Origin: Modicisalibacter muralis
GTDB lineage: Bacteria > Pseudomonadota > Gammaproteobacteria > Pseudomonadales > Halomonadaceae
Direction of reading: 5' to 3'
Length of the DNA: 64,000 nucleotides
Assembly: GCF_900102945.1 (NCBI RefSeq)
Contig: NZ_FNGI01000001.1
Location: forward strand, 905,265 to 969,264
The translations under genes and the position numbers were made by a program. The notes under the pieces were generated by a model, which had not been told where the DNA came from, searched no databases, and was given only the letters and a program-made list of their open reading frames with translations. Below, in pieces: positions 36,142 through 44,685 of the stretch (within the stretch, counting starts at the first letter, position 1; every line of letters starts with the position of its first letter).

Positions 36142-36956
36142 AGCGCTCTGAACTAGCGGGGCCTGCGCTGGCCAAGCCCGTATTGGATCGATCCGCACTG
36201 CTCGATGTGCAGGACATCAGCCGCCTCTACGGTCCCGGCAAGGGTTGCGAAAGCATTGACTTTCGCCTGCATGCCGGCGAGGTGCTGGGCATCGTCGGTG
36301 AATCCGGCTCCGGCAAATCGACGCTGCTGCGTGTGCTCGCCGGGCTGGAAACACCGGATGCCGGCCGGGTCATTTATCACACCAATGACGGTGAGCTCGA
36401 TCTCTATGCGATCAGCGAAGCACGGCGCCGCGCGTTGCTGCGCCTGGAATGGGGGCTGGTTCACCAGAACCCGCGCGACGGCCTGCGCATGGGCGTTTCC
36501 GCCGGCGCCAACGTCGGCGAGCGGCTAATGGCGCTGGGCGAGCGGCACTACGGCAACCTGCGCGCCGCCGGCCAGGACTGGATGACCCAGGTCGAACTCG
36601 ACGCCGGGCGCATCGACGACGCGCCGCTGACCTTCTCGGGCGGCATGCAGCAACGCCTGCAGATCGCCCGCACCCTGGTCACCCGCCCTCGGCTGGTATT
36701 CATGGACGAGCCCACCGGCGGGCTGGACGTTTCGGTGCAGGCGCGCCTGCTCGACATGATTCGCACCCTGGTGCGCCAACTGGGCCTGTCGGTGGTGCTG
36801 GTCACCCACGATCTCGCCGTCGCTCGCCTGCTCTCGCATCGCCTGCTGGTGATGCGCCGTGGCCAGGTGGTGGAAGCCGGCCTGACCGATCAAATTCTCG
36901 ACGATCCGCAACACGCCTATACCCAGTTGCTGGTGTCGTCGGTGCTGACGCCATGA
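36138..36956 (+). CDS. phnK: C-P lyase ABC-type ATPase PhnK
   Basis: ABC-family ATPase of 272 residues that binds the PhnGHIJ complex. Walker A GESGSGKST, signature FSGGMQQRLQIARTL, Walker B LVFMDEPTGGLD, H-loop VTHDLAVAR. The first 20 residues are an extension before the ABC domain. Overlaps phnJ by 4 bp. Confidence 0.95.
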   Translation: MKRSELAGPALAKPVLDRSALLDVQDISRLYGPGKGCESIDFRLHAGEVLGIVGESGSGKSTLLRVLAGLETPDAGRVIYHTNDGELDLYAISEARRRALLRLEWGLVHQNPRDGLRMGVSAGANVGERLMALGERHYGNLRAAGQDWMTQVELDAGRIDDAPLTFSGGMQQRLQIARTLVTRPRLVFMDEPTGGLDVSVQARLLDMIRTLVRQLGLSVVLVTHDLAVARLLSHRLLVMRRGQVVEAGLTDQILDDPQHAYTQLLVSSVLTP

Positions 36957-36976
36957 GCGAAGCAGGAGGGCAAACA

Positions 36977-37702
36977 ATGAACGCATTAGTGAACGTCAAA
37001 AACCTGCACAAGAGCTTTGTGCTGCATGGTCAGGGCGGTGTAGCCCTCGAGGTCATGCAGAGTCTTTCGCTCGAGCTGCATGCCGGCGAGTGCCTGGTGC
37101 TGGCCGGGCGCAGCGGTATCGGCAAGAGCACCCTGCTCAAGATGCTTTACGGCAACTACCGGGTTAGCGGCGGCAGCATCACGCTCAACTTTCATGATGG
37201 CGCGTTGGAGCTGAGCGACTTGCCGGTACATGCCTGGCACCCGCTGCGTCGCGAGGTGATCGGCTATGTCAGCCAGTTCTTGCGTGTGGTGCCGAGAGTC
37301 TCGGCCTGCGAGGTGGTGATGGAGCCACTGCTGGCACGCGGTACCGACGCCGCCGAAGCCCGGGCACGCGCCGAAACCCTGCTCGCCCGGCTCAACCTGC
37401 CCCAGCGGTTGTGGCGGCTTCCGCCCGGCACCTTCTCGGGCGGCGAGCAACAGCGCGTCAATATCGCCCGGGGCTTTATCGCCGAGCATCCGATCTTGCT
37501 GCTCGATGAGCCCACCGCCTCGCTGGATGCCACCAATCGCGCCGTAGTGATCGAACTGATCAGCGAGGCCAAGGCACGCGGCGCCGCCCTACTCGGTATC
37601 TTCCACGACGCGGACGTGCGTGAACGCGTGGCGGATCGCCTGCTACCGCTCGACGACCACCTGATAGCCAAGACCACCTTCAGCCCGGAGGCGCACTCAT
37701 GA
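36977..37702 (+). CDS. phnL: C-P lyase ABC-type ATPase PhnL
   Basis: Second ABC-family ATPase of the C-P lyase, 241 residues. Walker A GRSGIGKST, signature FSGGEQQRVNIARGF, Walker B ILLLDEPTASLD, H-loop GIFHDADVR. ATG at 36977 has GGAGGG 7 bases upstream; another in-frame ATG at 36953 adds eight residues. Overlaps phnM by 4 bp. Confidence 0.95.
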   Translation: MNALVNVKNLHKSFVLHGQGGVALEVMQSLSLELHAGECLVLAGRSGIGKSTLLKMLYGNYRVSGGSITLNFHDGALELSDLPVHAWHPLRREVIGYVSQFLRVVPRVSACEVVMEPLLARGTDAAEARARAETLLARLNLPQRLWRLPPGTFSGGEQQRVNIARGFIAEHPILLLDEPTASLDATNRAVVIELISEAKARGAALLGIFHDADVRERVADRLLPLDDHLIAKTTFSPEAHS

Positions 37703-38865
37703 ACGAACAGATTCTCAGCAATGCCCGGCTGGTACTCGACGATGAGGTGATCACCGGCAGCCTGGTGATTCGCGACGGCTTGATCGGTGACATCGACACC
37801 GCGCCGAGCCGCCACCCCGCCGCCATCGACTGCGCTAACGATTACCTGCTGCCGGGGTTGGTCGAGCTGCATACCGACAACATGGAGAAATACTTTCAGC
37901 CGCGCCCCAAGGTCGCCTGGCCCAGCCGCCAGGCGGCTCTGGCCCATGACGCGCAGATGGCCGCCAGTGGCATCACCACGGTATTCGACGCCGTGGCGAT
38001 CGGCGATGTCGACGAGCAAAGCATGCGCCATGGCGCGCTCGATGAGATGTGCCAAGCGCTCTCGGCGATCGTCGACGACGGCCTGGCGCGGGTCGATCAC
38101 CGCCTGCACCTGCGCTGCGAGGTCTGCCACCCGGATACCTTGAGGCGTTTCCGCGAGTTGGCCGACACGCCGCTGCTTGGGCTGGTTTCGCTGATGGATC
38201 ACGCCCCCGGCCAGCGCCAGTTCGCCAGCCTCGATGCCTACCGTGTCTACTATCAAGGCAAGTACGGGCTGGACGATAGTGCGCTGGAAGCCTTTATCGA
38301 AAGCCAACTGGCCAACAGCACGCGCTATAGCGCCGAACATCGCCGTGCGATTGCCGCGGAATGCAGCACTCGCGGTCTGGCGCTGGCCAGCCACGACGAC
38401 GCCACCCTGGCGCACGTCGCCGAGAGCCATGAATACGGCACCCGCGTCGCCGAGTTTCCCACCACTCGCGAAGCCGCCGAAGCCTCGCATCGCGCCGGCA
38501 TGGCAGTGATGATGGGCGCGCCCAACGTGGTGCGCGGTGGCTCTCACTCCGGCAATATCGCCGCCGCCGAATTAGTCGAAGCAGGCGTGCTGGATATTCT
38601 CTCGTCGGATTACTACCCCGCCGCGCTGCTCGACGCGGCGTTCAAGGTTGCGCGGATGGACGCCGGCTACTCGTTACACTCTTCACTCCCCCAAGCCGTG
38701 GCAATGGCTTCGCGCCACCCCGCCGAGGCCGTGGGCCTCGCCGATCGCGGGCGCCTGGCAACGGGATTGCGTGCCGACCTGCTGCGGGTACGCATGGTCG
38801 ACGAGCATCTGCACGCCCACCCGATCGTACAGCGGGTATGGTCCGCCGGCCGGCAGGTGCATTGA
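37699..38865 (+). CDS. phnM: RPnTP diphosphohydrolase PhnM
   Basis: Amidohydrolase-fold enzyme of 388 residues that removes pyrophosphate from 5-triphosphoribosyl-1-phosphonate. The family metal motif VELHTDNMEKY is at about residues 54-64; later ligands lie in LASHDDATLAH and DILSSDYYP. It is adjacent to phnL and followed directly by phnN. Confidence 0.95.
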   Translation: MNEQILSNARLVLDDEVITGSLVIRDGLIGDIDTAPSRHPAAIDCANDYLLPGLVELHTDNMEKYFQPRPKVAWPSRQAALAHDAQMAASGITTVFDAVAIGDVDEQSMRHGALDEMCQALSAIVDDGLARVDHRLHLRCEVCHPDTLRRFRELADTPLLGLVSLMDHAPGQRQFASLDAYRVYYQGKYGLDDSALEAFIESQLANSTRYSAEHRRAIAAECSTRGLALASHDDATLAHVAESHEYGTRVAEFPTTREAAEASHRAGMAVMMGAPNVVRGGSHSGNIAAAELVEAGVLDILSSDYYPAALLDAAFKVARMDAGYSLHSSLPQAVAMASRHPAEAVGLADRGRLATGLRADLLRVRMVDEHLHAHPIVQRVWSAGRQVH

Positions 38866-38867
38866 TC

Positions 38868-39434
38868 ATGCGCACGGAACCGGGTGCTGAAAGAGGACGA
38901 TTGGTCTATCTGATGGGCGCCAGCGGCGTGGGCAAGGACAGCCTGCTCGGCGCCGTCCGCCAGTGCCGGCCCGATTGGCTGGTAGCGCATCGCTATATCA
39001 CCCGCCCCAGCGGTCACGGCGAGAACTGCGTGAGCCTTACGCCAGAAGAGTTCGCACGGCGACGCCAGCTCGGGCTGTTCTGCCTCGACTGGCAGGCTCA
39101 CGGCCTCGATTACGCGATCGGCATCGAGGCCCAGGCCTGGCTGGATCGCGGGCAAACAGTGGTGGTCAACGGCAGCCGGCGTGCGCTCGAGCGAGCGCGT
39201 CAGCGTTTCGGCGCGCGCCTGCTGCCGGTGCTGGTTACCGCCGAGCCGGCGATATTGCGCGAACGGTTGATCCAGCGCGGTCGCGAAACGCCGCAGGAAA
39301 TCGACCAACGCCTGGCGCGTCATCGACGCATGGAAGTTGAGCTCGATGATGTCGCACACATCGACAACAGCGGTGAGCTTCACCACGCCGTGACAGCCCT
39401 GCAAGCGCTGATCGCCATGCAGTGCGCCTCATGA
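38868..39434 (+). CDS. phnN: Ribose 1,5-bisphosphate phosphokinase PhnN
   Basis: Kinase of 188 residues making PRPP from ribose 1,5-bisphosphate. Walker A GASGVGKDSLL at about residues 17-27; guanylate-kinase-like fold with YITRPSGHGENCVSLTPEEF. ATG at 38868 is 3 bp after phnM; an upstream in-frame start lies inside phnM. Overlaps phnP by 4 bp. Confidence 0.93.
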   Translation: MRTEPGAERGRLVYLMGASGVGKDSLLGAVRQCRPDWLVAHRYITRPSGHGENCVSLTPEEFARRRQLGLFCLDWQAHGLDYAIGIEAQAWLDRGQTVVVNGSRRALERARQRFGARLLPVLVTAEPAILRERLIQRGRETPQEIDQRLARHRRMEVELDDVAHIDNSGELHHAVTALQALIAMQCAS

Positions 39435-40186
39435 AGTTTCGCTTCGTCGGCACCGGCGATAGCGCGCAGGTGCCCCGCTTCGGCTGCGATTGCCCGGCCT
39501 GCCAGCGTGCGCGCGTGCTGAGCTGCCACCGGCGCGGCCCATGTGGCGCGGAAATTCGACTTGACGGCGTGCGCTACCTGCTCGATGCCGGGCGCATGGA
39601 TCTCGCCGAGAGCTGCGAGCGTGAGCGCCCGGCGGCGGTGCTGCTCACCCACTACCATGCCGATCACGTTCAGGGGTTGTTTCATCTTCGCTGGGGAAGC
39701 GGCGAGCCGATCCCCGTGCATGGCCCCAAGGACGCCCATGGCTGCGCCGATCTGCACAAAAATCCCGGCATTCTGGCCTTTCAGCCAGGGCTCAAGCCAT
39801 TTCGCCCCCTATTACTCGAAGGCATCGAGGCGATTCCGGTACCGCTCAATCACAGCAAGCCCACGTTGGGCTACTGCATTAGCGGATTCAACGCGAAGCT
39901 CGCCTACCTGACCGACACCCTGGGCTTGCCCACCGAAACCGAGCGCTTTCTGCGCCAGTGGCGGCCGGATGTCATCGTGCTCGATGCCACTCATCCGGCC
40001 AGCCACCTCGAGCCGCGCAACCACAACAACCTGAGCATGGCACTGGAGATCATCGAACGTCTCAACCCCGGGCAGGCCTGGCTAACCCACCTGAGTCACG
40101 CGGTCGATGCCGAAGCCATGAGCGCGCCATTGCCGCTTCCGCCTAATGTGTCGTTGGCGCACGATGGGCTGGAACTGGAGTTGTGA
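39431..40186 (+). CDS. phnP: 5-phosphoribosyl 1,2-cyclic phosphodiesterase PhnP
   Basis: Metallo-beta-lactamase-fold phosphodiesterase, 251 residues, which opens the cyclic phosphate made by PhnJ. The metal motif THYHADH gives H74, H76, D78 and H79. The Cys-rich structural zinc loop (C19, C21, C24, C32, C38) typical of PhnP is present. It completes the operon; phnO is absent. It ends 5 bp from the convergent MotB-like gene. Confidence 0.94.
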   Translation: MKFRFVGTGDSAQVPRFGCDCPACQRARVLSCHRRGPCGAEIRLDGVRYLLDAGRMDLAESCERERPAAVLLTHYHADHVQGLFHLRWGSGEPIPVHGPKDAHGCADLHKNPGILAFQPGLKPFRPLLLEGIEAIPVPLNHSKPTLGYCISGFNAKLAYLTDTLGLPTETERFLRQWRPDVIVLDATHPASHLEPRNHNNLSMALEIIERLNPGQAWLTHLSHAVDAEAMSAPLPLPPNVSLAHDGLELEL

Positions 40187-40191
40187 ACCGA

Positions 40192-41175
40192 CTACGCCGC
40201 CCCCGAATCATGGATGATGACTTCAACACGGCGATTGGCCGAGCGCCCTTTTGCACTGTCATTGCTTTTTAATGGTCGTGTATCGGCATAGCCGACGGCG
40301 CGTAGCCGAGAGGCGTCGATGCCCGCGTCGATAAGATAGCGCAGGATCGCCGTGGCGCGACCGCTGGAAAGCTCCCAGTTGGAAGGGAAGCGAGGGGTGT
40401 CGATGGGCACGCTATCGGTATGCCCCTCGACGGAAATCGTGCCTGGATAGCTTCGCAGGATTTTCACCAGACGCTGGGTCACTTTCTGCCCCGCCCCGGT
40501 CAGCGCCGCCTCGCCGGAGTCGAACAGCAGATGATCCTGAATGCGCAGATTGATACCACCCTTGACGCGCGACACCTCGACGCCATCGATCATCGGTAAT
40601 GCCTTGACGTCGTCTCGCACGCGCCACTCGCCGGCGATCTGGATGGCAGCGGCCTGGGCGGCATCGCTGATCATGGGCAAGCTGGCGATCTTGACTACTG
40701 CCGCCATGGCCTGTTCGTGAATGCGCGGCGATGGCGCCACTTGCCGTGCCGCCATCACGGCTTGCGGCATGACGCGAAGGCTTTGTCCGACATGGCGCGC
40801 CGCCGCCAGAGCACTCTCGCTCAGCCGGGGGCTACGGGGTTTATGAGATGACGCCACGCCCATCGCCGCTCTCAGCGCCTCGGGAAGGATGATCGCCGGC
40901 TGGCCGATACGCCGAGCCACCGCCACGGCTTCGGCGGACACCCTGGCCACCGGTTGCGATGGCGTGACCGACCCCGCCGTCGCCAGCGCGTCGCGTACCA
41001 GCCCAATCGGATTGCCCAGACTCAGCAGCAGCACGAACAGCGCCACCAGCAGGGTCATGATATCCATGTAACTGATCATCCAGTCGTCACTGCCACGATC
41101 CTGTGAATGCAGGGTCAGCAACTGATCGTGGCTAGACGTGTCACGGCGAATTGGCTCAAGCATTGACGGGAGCAC
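40192..41175 (-). CDS. MotB-type stator protein with OmpA domain and internal repeats
   Basis: Peptidoglycan-anchored stator subunit, 327 residues. One transmembrane helix starts near residue 35 and carries the ion-channel aspartate D38 (SYMDIMTLLVALF). The C-terminal OmpA domain shows EGHTDSVP and the RLRAVGYADTRPL segment with NRRVEV at the end. Between them, residues about 79-188 hold some six Ala-rich units of roughly 17 residues (for example SALAAARHVGQSLRV), which is not usual for MotB. It overlaps the MotA-like gene by 20 bp. No flagellar genes are nearby, so it may serve flagellar rotation as an extra stator or some other process. Confidence 0.88.
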   Translation of the reverse strand: MLPSMLEPIRRDTSSHDQLLTLHSQDRGSDDWMISYMDIMTLLVALFVLLLSLGNPIGLVRDALATAGSVTPSQPVARVSAEAVAVARRIGQPAIILPEALRAAMGVASSHKPRSPRLSESALAAARHVGQSLRVMPQAVMAARQVAPSPRIHEQAMAAVVKIASLPMISDAAQAAAIQIAGEWRVRDDVKALPMIDGVEVSRVKGGINLRIQDHLLFDSGEAALTGAGQKVTQRLVKILRSYPGTISVEGHTDSVPIDTPRFPSNWELSSGRATAILRYLIDAGIDASRLRAVGYADTRPLKSNDSAKGRSANRRVEVIIHDSGAA

Positions 41176-41971
41176 TCTCTTCCTCGGCGCCGCGCCTCAC
41201 CGGGTCGCGAATCTCGTCGTGATAGTTGGCAATGAATGAATTCAGCGTTTCTTCGACGAACGAAGGCAAGCGCCGTTTGGCGATCAACGCAACACCTTCG
41301 AGCACCATGTTCATGGCGATCAGTCGCTGTTCGGTGCGCCGTTCGAGTTTCACCGCAATCGGCTTGCAGACCAGATTGGAAATCAGGATGCCGTAAAACG
41401 TGGAGAGCAGCGCAATCGCCATGGCCGGGCCGATGGTGGCAAGGTCACCGCCCCGCATGTTTTCCAGCATATTGACTAGCCCTACCAGGGTACCCAGCAT
41501 ACCGAAGGCCGGTGCATAAGCGGCCATGGTGCGAAAGATCTGCGCCTCTGCCAGCTCGCATGCCTTGAGCCGGGCAATGCGCCAACGCAGCAGATCGATG
41601 ATTTCCGATTCGCGGGTGTTATCGATGACCAATTGCACGCCGGTGCGCAGGAAGGAATTGCGCGTTTGCGCCAGGGCCTTTTCCACCGCGCGAATATCCG
41701 CCTTGAACCACAGCCGTGCCATGGCGACCAGCTCGCGAACATCCTCCTCGACATAGCTGTCTTCACGCCGGAAGACAACGCCGACCAGGCGCACCACGCG
41801 CACGACCTCGCGTAGTGGATAGCTGATGAAGGTTGCCGCCAGGGTGCCGGCGACAACGATTGCCAAGCCCGGCAGGTTGATGAAGGTCGTCGGTGTATCC
41901 GCGCTAAGCAGCAAGACACACGCCAGCAGCAACACGCTGGCAACGATACCGATCAATGTGGAAGCGTTCAT
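41156..41971 (-). CDS. MotA/PomA-type stator protein
   Basis: Membrane ion-channel partner of the MotB-like protein, 271 residues with four predicted helices. ATG at 41971 (MNASTLIGIVASVLLL) gives the family N-terminus; the frame upstream adds 37 charged residues and no ribosome site. MotA features: GLAIVVAGTLAATFISYPL, then APAFGMLGTLVGLVNMLENM and GPAMAIALLSTFYGILISNL, with the cytoplasmic loop between helices 2 and 3. The closest type by appearance is PomA (sodium-driven), but ion specificity cannot be read reliably. Confidence 0.9.
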   Translation of the reverse strand: MNASTLIGIVASVLLLACVLLLSADTPTTFINLPGLAIVVAGTLAATFISYPLREVVRVVRLVGVVFRREDSYVEEDVRELVAMARLWFKADIRAVEKALAQTRNSFLRTGVQLVIDNTRESEIIDLLRWRIARLKACELAEAQIFRTMAAYAPAFGMLGTLVGLVNMLENMRGGDLATIGPAMAIALLSTFYGILISNLVCKPIAVKLERRTEQRLIAMNMVLEGVALIAKRRLPSFVEETLNSFIANYHDEIRDPVRRGAEEESAPVNA

Positions 41972-42150
41972 GAAGGTCCTCGCCCGGCTTCGGGCGGTCA
42001 GCGTCAAGACAAGGACCATCCTACCCTTGCACCAGGTTGGCAAAGCCACGAAAAGGCGCTGCAAGTCGCCTATTCTTGCCAATGAACCCGTGCGGAATTT
42101 ACAGGTTTCCCCGCACGCTAGCCGGGTCGTCGGTTTCAGGGAGGATTTTT

Positions 42151-43773
42151 ATGGGTATTACCGCCTACACCGCCAGAACCATTCATACCATGAACCCCTC
42201 GCAGCCCAGCGGGCAGTGCGTTGCCGTGCGCGATGGGCGAGTGCTCGGCGTGGGGCCGCTGGAGGAAATACAGCGCTTCGGCGAGGTTCGCATCGACGCT
42301 CGTTACGCCGACAAGATACTCGTGCCCGGTTTCGTCGAAGGCCATAGCCATGCGCTGGAAGGCTCGATCTGGGATCACCTTTATCTCGGCTATTTCGACA
42401 AGCGCGACCCCGATGGCCGGCACTGGCAAGGACTCAGGAGCACCGAAGCGGTCAGCCAGCGCATCGGCGAATACGTCGGTGAAGGCCCACAGGATAGCCC
42501 GCTCATCGCCTGGGGGTTCGATCCGGTGTATTTCGAGGGCGAACGTATCGACAGGCGCCTGCTGGATGCGCTCAGCGAAGACCGCCCCATCGTCGTCATA
42601 CACGCCAGCCTGCATGGCATGACCGTCAATAGCGCGGTGATCCGCCTGGCCCAATTGAATGACAAGACGCTCGACGGCATCGTGCGCGACGGCGATGGCC
42701 AGCCCAATGGCGAATTGCAGGAACTGCCCGCCATGCATCTGGTGTTCGATGCGCTGGGCTTCGACATCTTCGACGGTGCTTCCAGCGAGCGAGCACTGCA
42801 GCGCTATGCCCAGGCCGCCCGGCGCGAAGGCATTACCACCATCACCGACCTGCTCAACCCGATGAGCGACGCCGCCCTCGAGGCGCTGCGCGGCGCGACC
42901 GCGCACGATGATTTCCCGGTGCGCCTGGTACCCGCGCTGAATGCGCTGGCCTGGGACCCGCAGGCCGGCAGCGAACGCGTTATCGATGCCATGCGCTACA
43001 ACCACGAACGCCTGCACTTCGGCCTGGTCAAGCTGGTTACCGATGGCGCGATTCAGAACTTCACCGCGCGGCTGCAGTGGCCGGGGTATCTTAGCGGCCC
43101 GGAGAACGGTGTCTGGAACGCCCCGCCGCAAACCTTCCATGACATGGTCCAGCACTATCATCAAGCCGGGCTGCAATTGCATGTACATACCAATGGCGAC
43201 GAAGCCGTGGCGATCATTCTCGACGCCCTCGACGAGGCATTGGCGATGTGGCCCCGGCCGGATCATCGCCACACCCTGCAGCACGTGCAATTGATTCGCC
43301 AGGATCAGCTCAAGCGCGTGGCACGGCTCGGCGCCTGCCTGAATATCTTCGCCAACCACATCCATTACTGGGGCGACATTCACCTTGCCAAGACGCTGGG
43401 CTTCGATCGTTGCCAGCGACTCGAACCCGCCGCCAGTGCCGCACGCCTGGGCATTCCCTTCGGCATTCACTGCGATGCACCGGTCACACCGTTGTCGCCA
43501 CTGTTCACCGCCTGGTGCGCCACGACCCGGCAGACCGCGAGCGGTGTCGTCCTCGGTGACGCCGAAAAAATCAGCCGCGCTCGCGCCCTTGAAGCGATTA
43601 CCCTGGGCGCCGCCTACACGTTGCGCCTGGACGATCGTGTCGGCAGCCTGGAGCCCGGAAAGTGGGCGGACGTCACGGTACTCGGCGAGGACCCACTGAC
43701 AAGCGATACGCCACTCAAGGATATTCGCGTGCACGACACCTTGCTTTCCGGGCGCCCAACGAGCGATGGCTGA
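42151..43773 (+). CDS. Cytosolic amidohydrolase, YtcJ-like (amidohydrolase family 3)
   Basis: Metal-dependent hydrolase of 540 residues without a signal peptide. AGGGAGG lies 7 bases before ATG 42151; the frame upstream has no support. Ligand segments: HxH in VEGHSHALEG, LVTDGAIQNFTARLQWPGYL in the middle, HTNGDEAV, LQHVQLI, and HCDAPVTPLSPL at the end. It is related to the exported enzyme at 27684 but acts in the cytoplasm. The 3' end overlaps the G3E GTPase by 8 bp, suggesting that the two are made together. Confidence 0.9.
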   Translation: MGITAYTARTIHTMNPSQPSGQCVAVRDGRVLGVGPLEEIQRFGEVRIDARYADKILVPGFVEGHSHALEGSIWDHLYLGYFDKRDPDGRHWQGLRSTEAVSQRIGEYVGEGPQDSPLIAWGFDPVYFEGERIDRRLLDALSEDRPIVVIHASLHGMTVNSAVIRLAQLNDKTLDGIVRDGDGQPNGELQELPAMHLVFDALGFDIFDGASSERALQRYAQAARREGITTITDLLNPMSDAALEALRGATAHDDFPVRLVPALNALAWDPQAGSERVIDAMRYNHERLHFGLVKLVTDGAIQNFTARLQWPGYLSGPENGVWNAPPQTFHDMVQHYHQAGLQLHVHTNGDEAVAIILDALDEALAMWPRPDHRHTLQHVQLIRQDQLKRVARLGACLNIFANHIHYWGDIHLAKTLGFDRCQRLEPAASAARLGIPFGIHCDAPVTPLSPLFTAWCATTRQTASGVVLGDAEKISRARALEAITLGAAYTLRLDDRVGSLEPGKWADVTVLGEDPLTSDTPLKDIRVHDTLLSGRPTSDG

Positions 43774-44674
43774 CGTAGCGATGAACGATACAGCGATGGC
43801 GATTCCCACCACCCTGCTGTGCGGATTTCTCGGTAGCGGCAAGACCACCCGCATCAATCGGATGATCGGTGACGGTGCATTGAAAAATGCGCTGTTTCTG
43901 GTCAACGATTTCGGCAGCATCAATATCGATGCCGAGCTGATCGAGTCACGCGAAGACAGCATCTTGCGGCTCAACAACGGCTGCGCCTGCTGCGGTATCG
44001 CGGGTAATTTCTCCGCGCAGTTGCGCGATATCAAGCGCTGGGAGCAACGCCCCGAGCAGCTGGTCTTCGAGGCCAGCGGCATCGCCCGGCCACGTCCGCT
44101 GATGCAGCTTTTCGATGCCGCCCAGGGCTACGCGCTAAATGTCGCCGAATCGCTGATCGATGCCAGCGCCTTCGAGCGTCACTATCGTGACCCGGCCATC
44201 GACGATATTTTCATCGCGCAGATTCGCGAGGTGACGCGGCTGCGTATCAATCGGCTGAATTGGCTGAGTGCCGCGCAGCGAGACCTGATAACGCGGGAGA
44301 TTATCGCCATCAATCCCCAGGCGACGTTGATTTTCGAGGAGAATTTCGAAGAAAGCCCAGGCGAGCCACCCCCTCCCATGCCCGCCATGAATCGCACGGC
44401 CAGCGGCCCGCTGGCCTCAAGAAGCGTGACGCTGCCCCGACCTATCGATGTCGCCGCGCTCGATGCGCTCTTGGCATCAACCGCGACTGAACTGGTCCGC
44501 GCCAAGGGCACGGTCACAGCCAACGATACCGCACGCACCCGCTATCTCGTGCAGTTTGCCGGCGGCCGGGCAACACGCGTTGCCACCACCGCCGGAAAGA
44601 CCCAGGCACTCGTGGTGATCGGCCATCAAGGTGAAGCGCTGAGCGCTTTTATCGATGCACTCGATGCGCTTTGA
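43766..44674 (+). CDS. G3E-family GTPase (CobW/ZNG1-type metallochaperone)
   Basis: GTP-binding protein of 302 residues. Walker A GFLGSGKTT at about residues 19-27; the metal-binding C-x-C-C motif is GCACC (LNNGCACCGIAG), which in this family passes zinc, cobalt or nickel to a client enzyme. FEASGIARP is the Walker B region. The C-terminal CobW domain is short but present. Overlap with the upstream metal-dependent amidohydrolase makes that enzyme the likely client (inference). An alternative ATG lies at 43781. Confidence 0.88.
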   Translation: MADVAMNDTAMAIPTTLLCGFLGSGKTTRINRMIGDGALKNALFLVNDFGSINIDAELIESREDSILRLNNGCACCGIAGNFSAQLRDIKRWEQRPEQLVFEASGIARPRPLMQLFDAAQGYALNVAESLIDASAFERHYRDPAIDDIFIAQIREVTRLRINRLNWLSAAQRDLITREIIAINPQATLIFEENFEESPGEPPPPMPAMNRTASGPLASRSVTLPRPIDVAALDALLASTATELVRAKGTVTANDTARTRYLVQFAGGRATRVATTAGKTQALVVIGHQGEALSAFIDALDAL

Positions 44675-44685
44675 CCATGCCTCAC

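Noticed and set aside
42136..44082. 648-codon open frame on the minus strand
   Set aside because: It lies entirely antisense to the YtcJ-like amidohydrolase and the GTPase, both of which have clear family motifs; its translation has no recognisable domain. It is a high-GC shadow frame.
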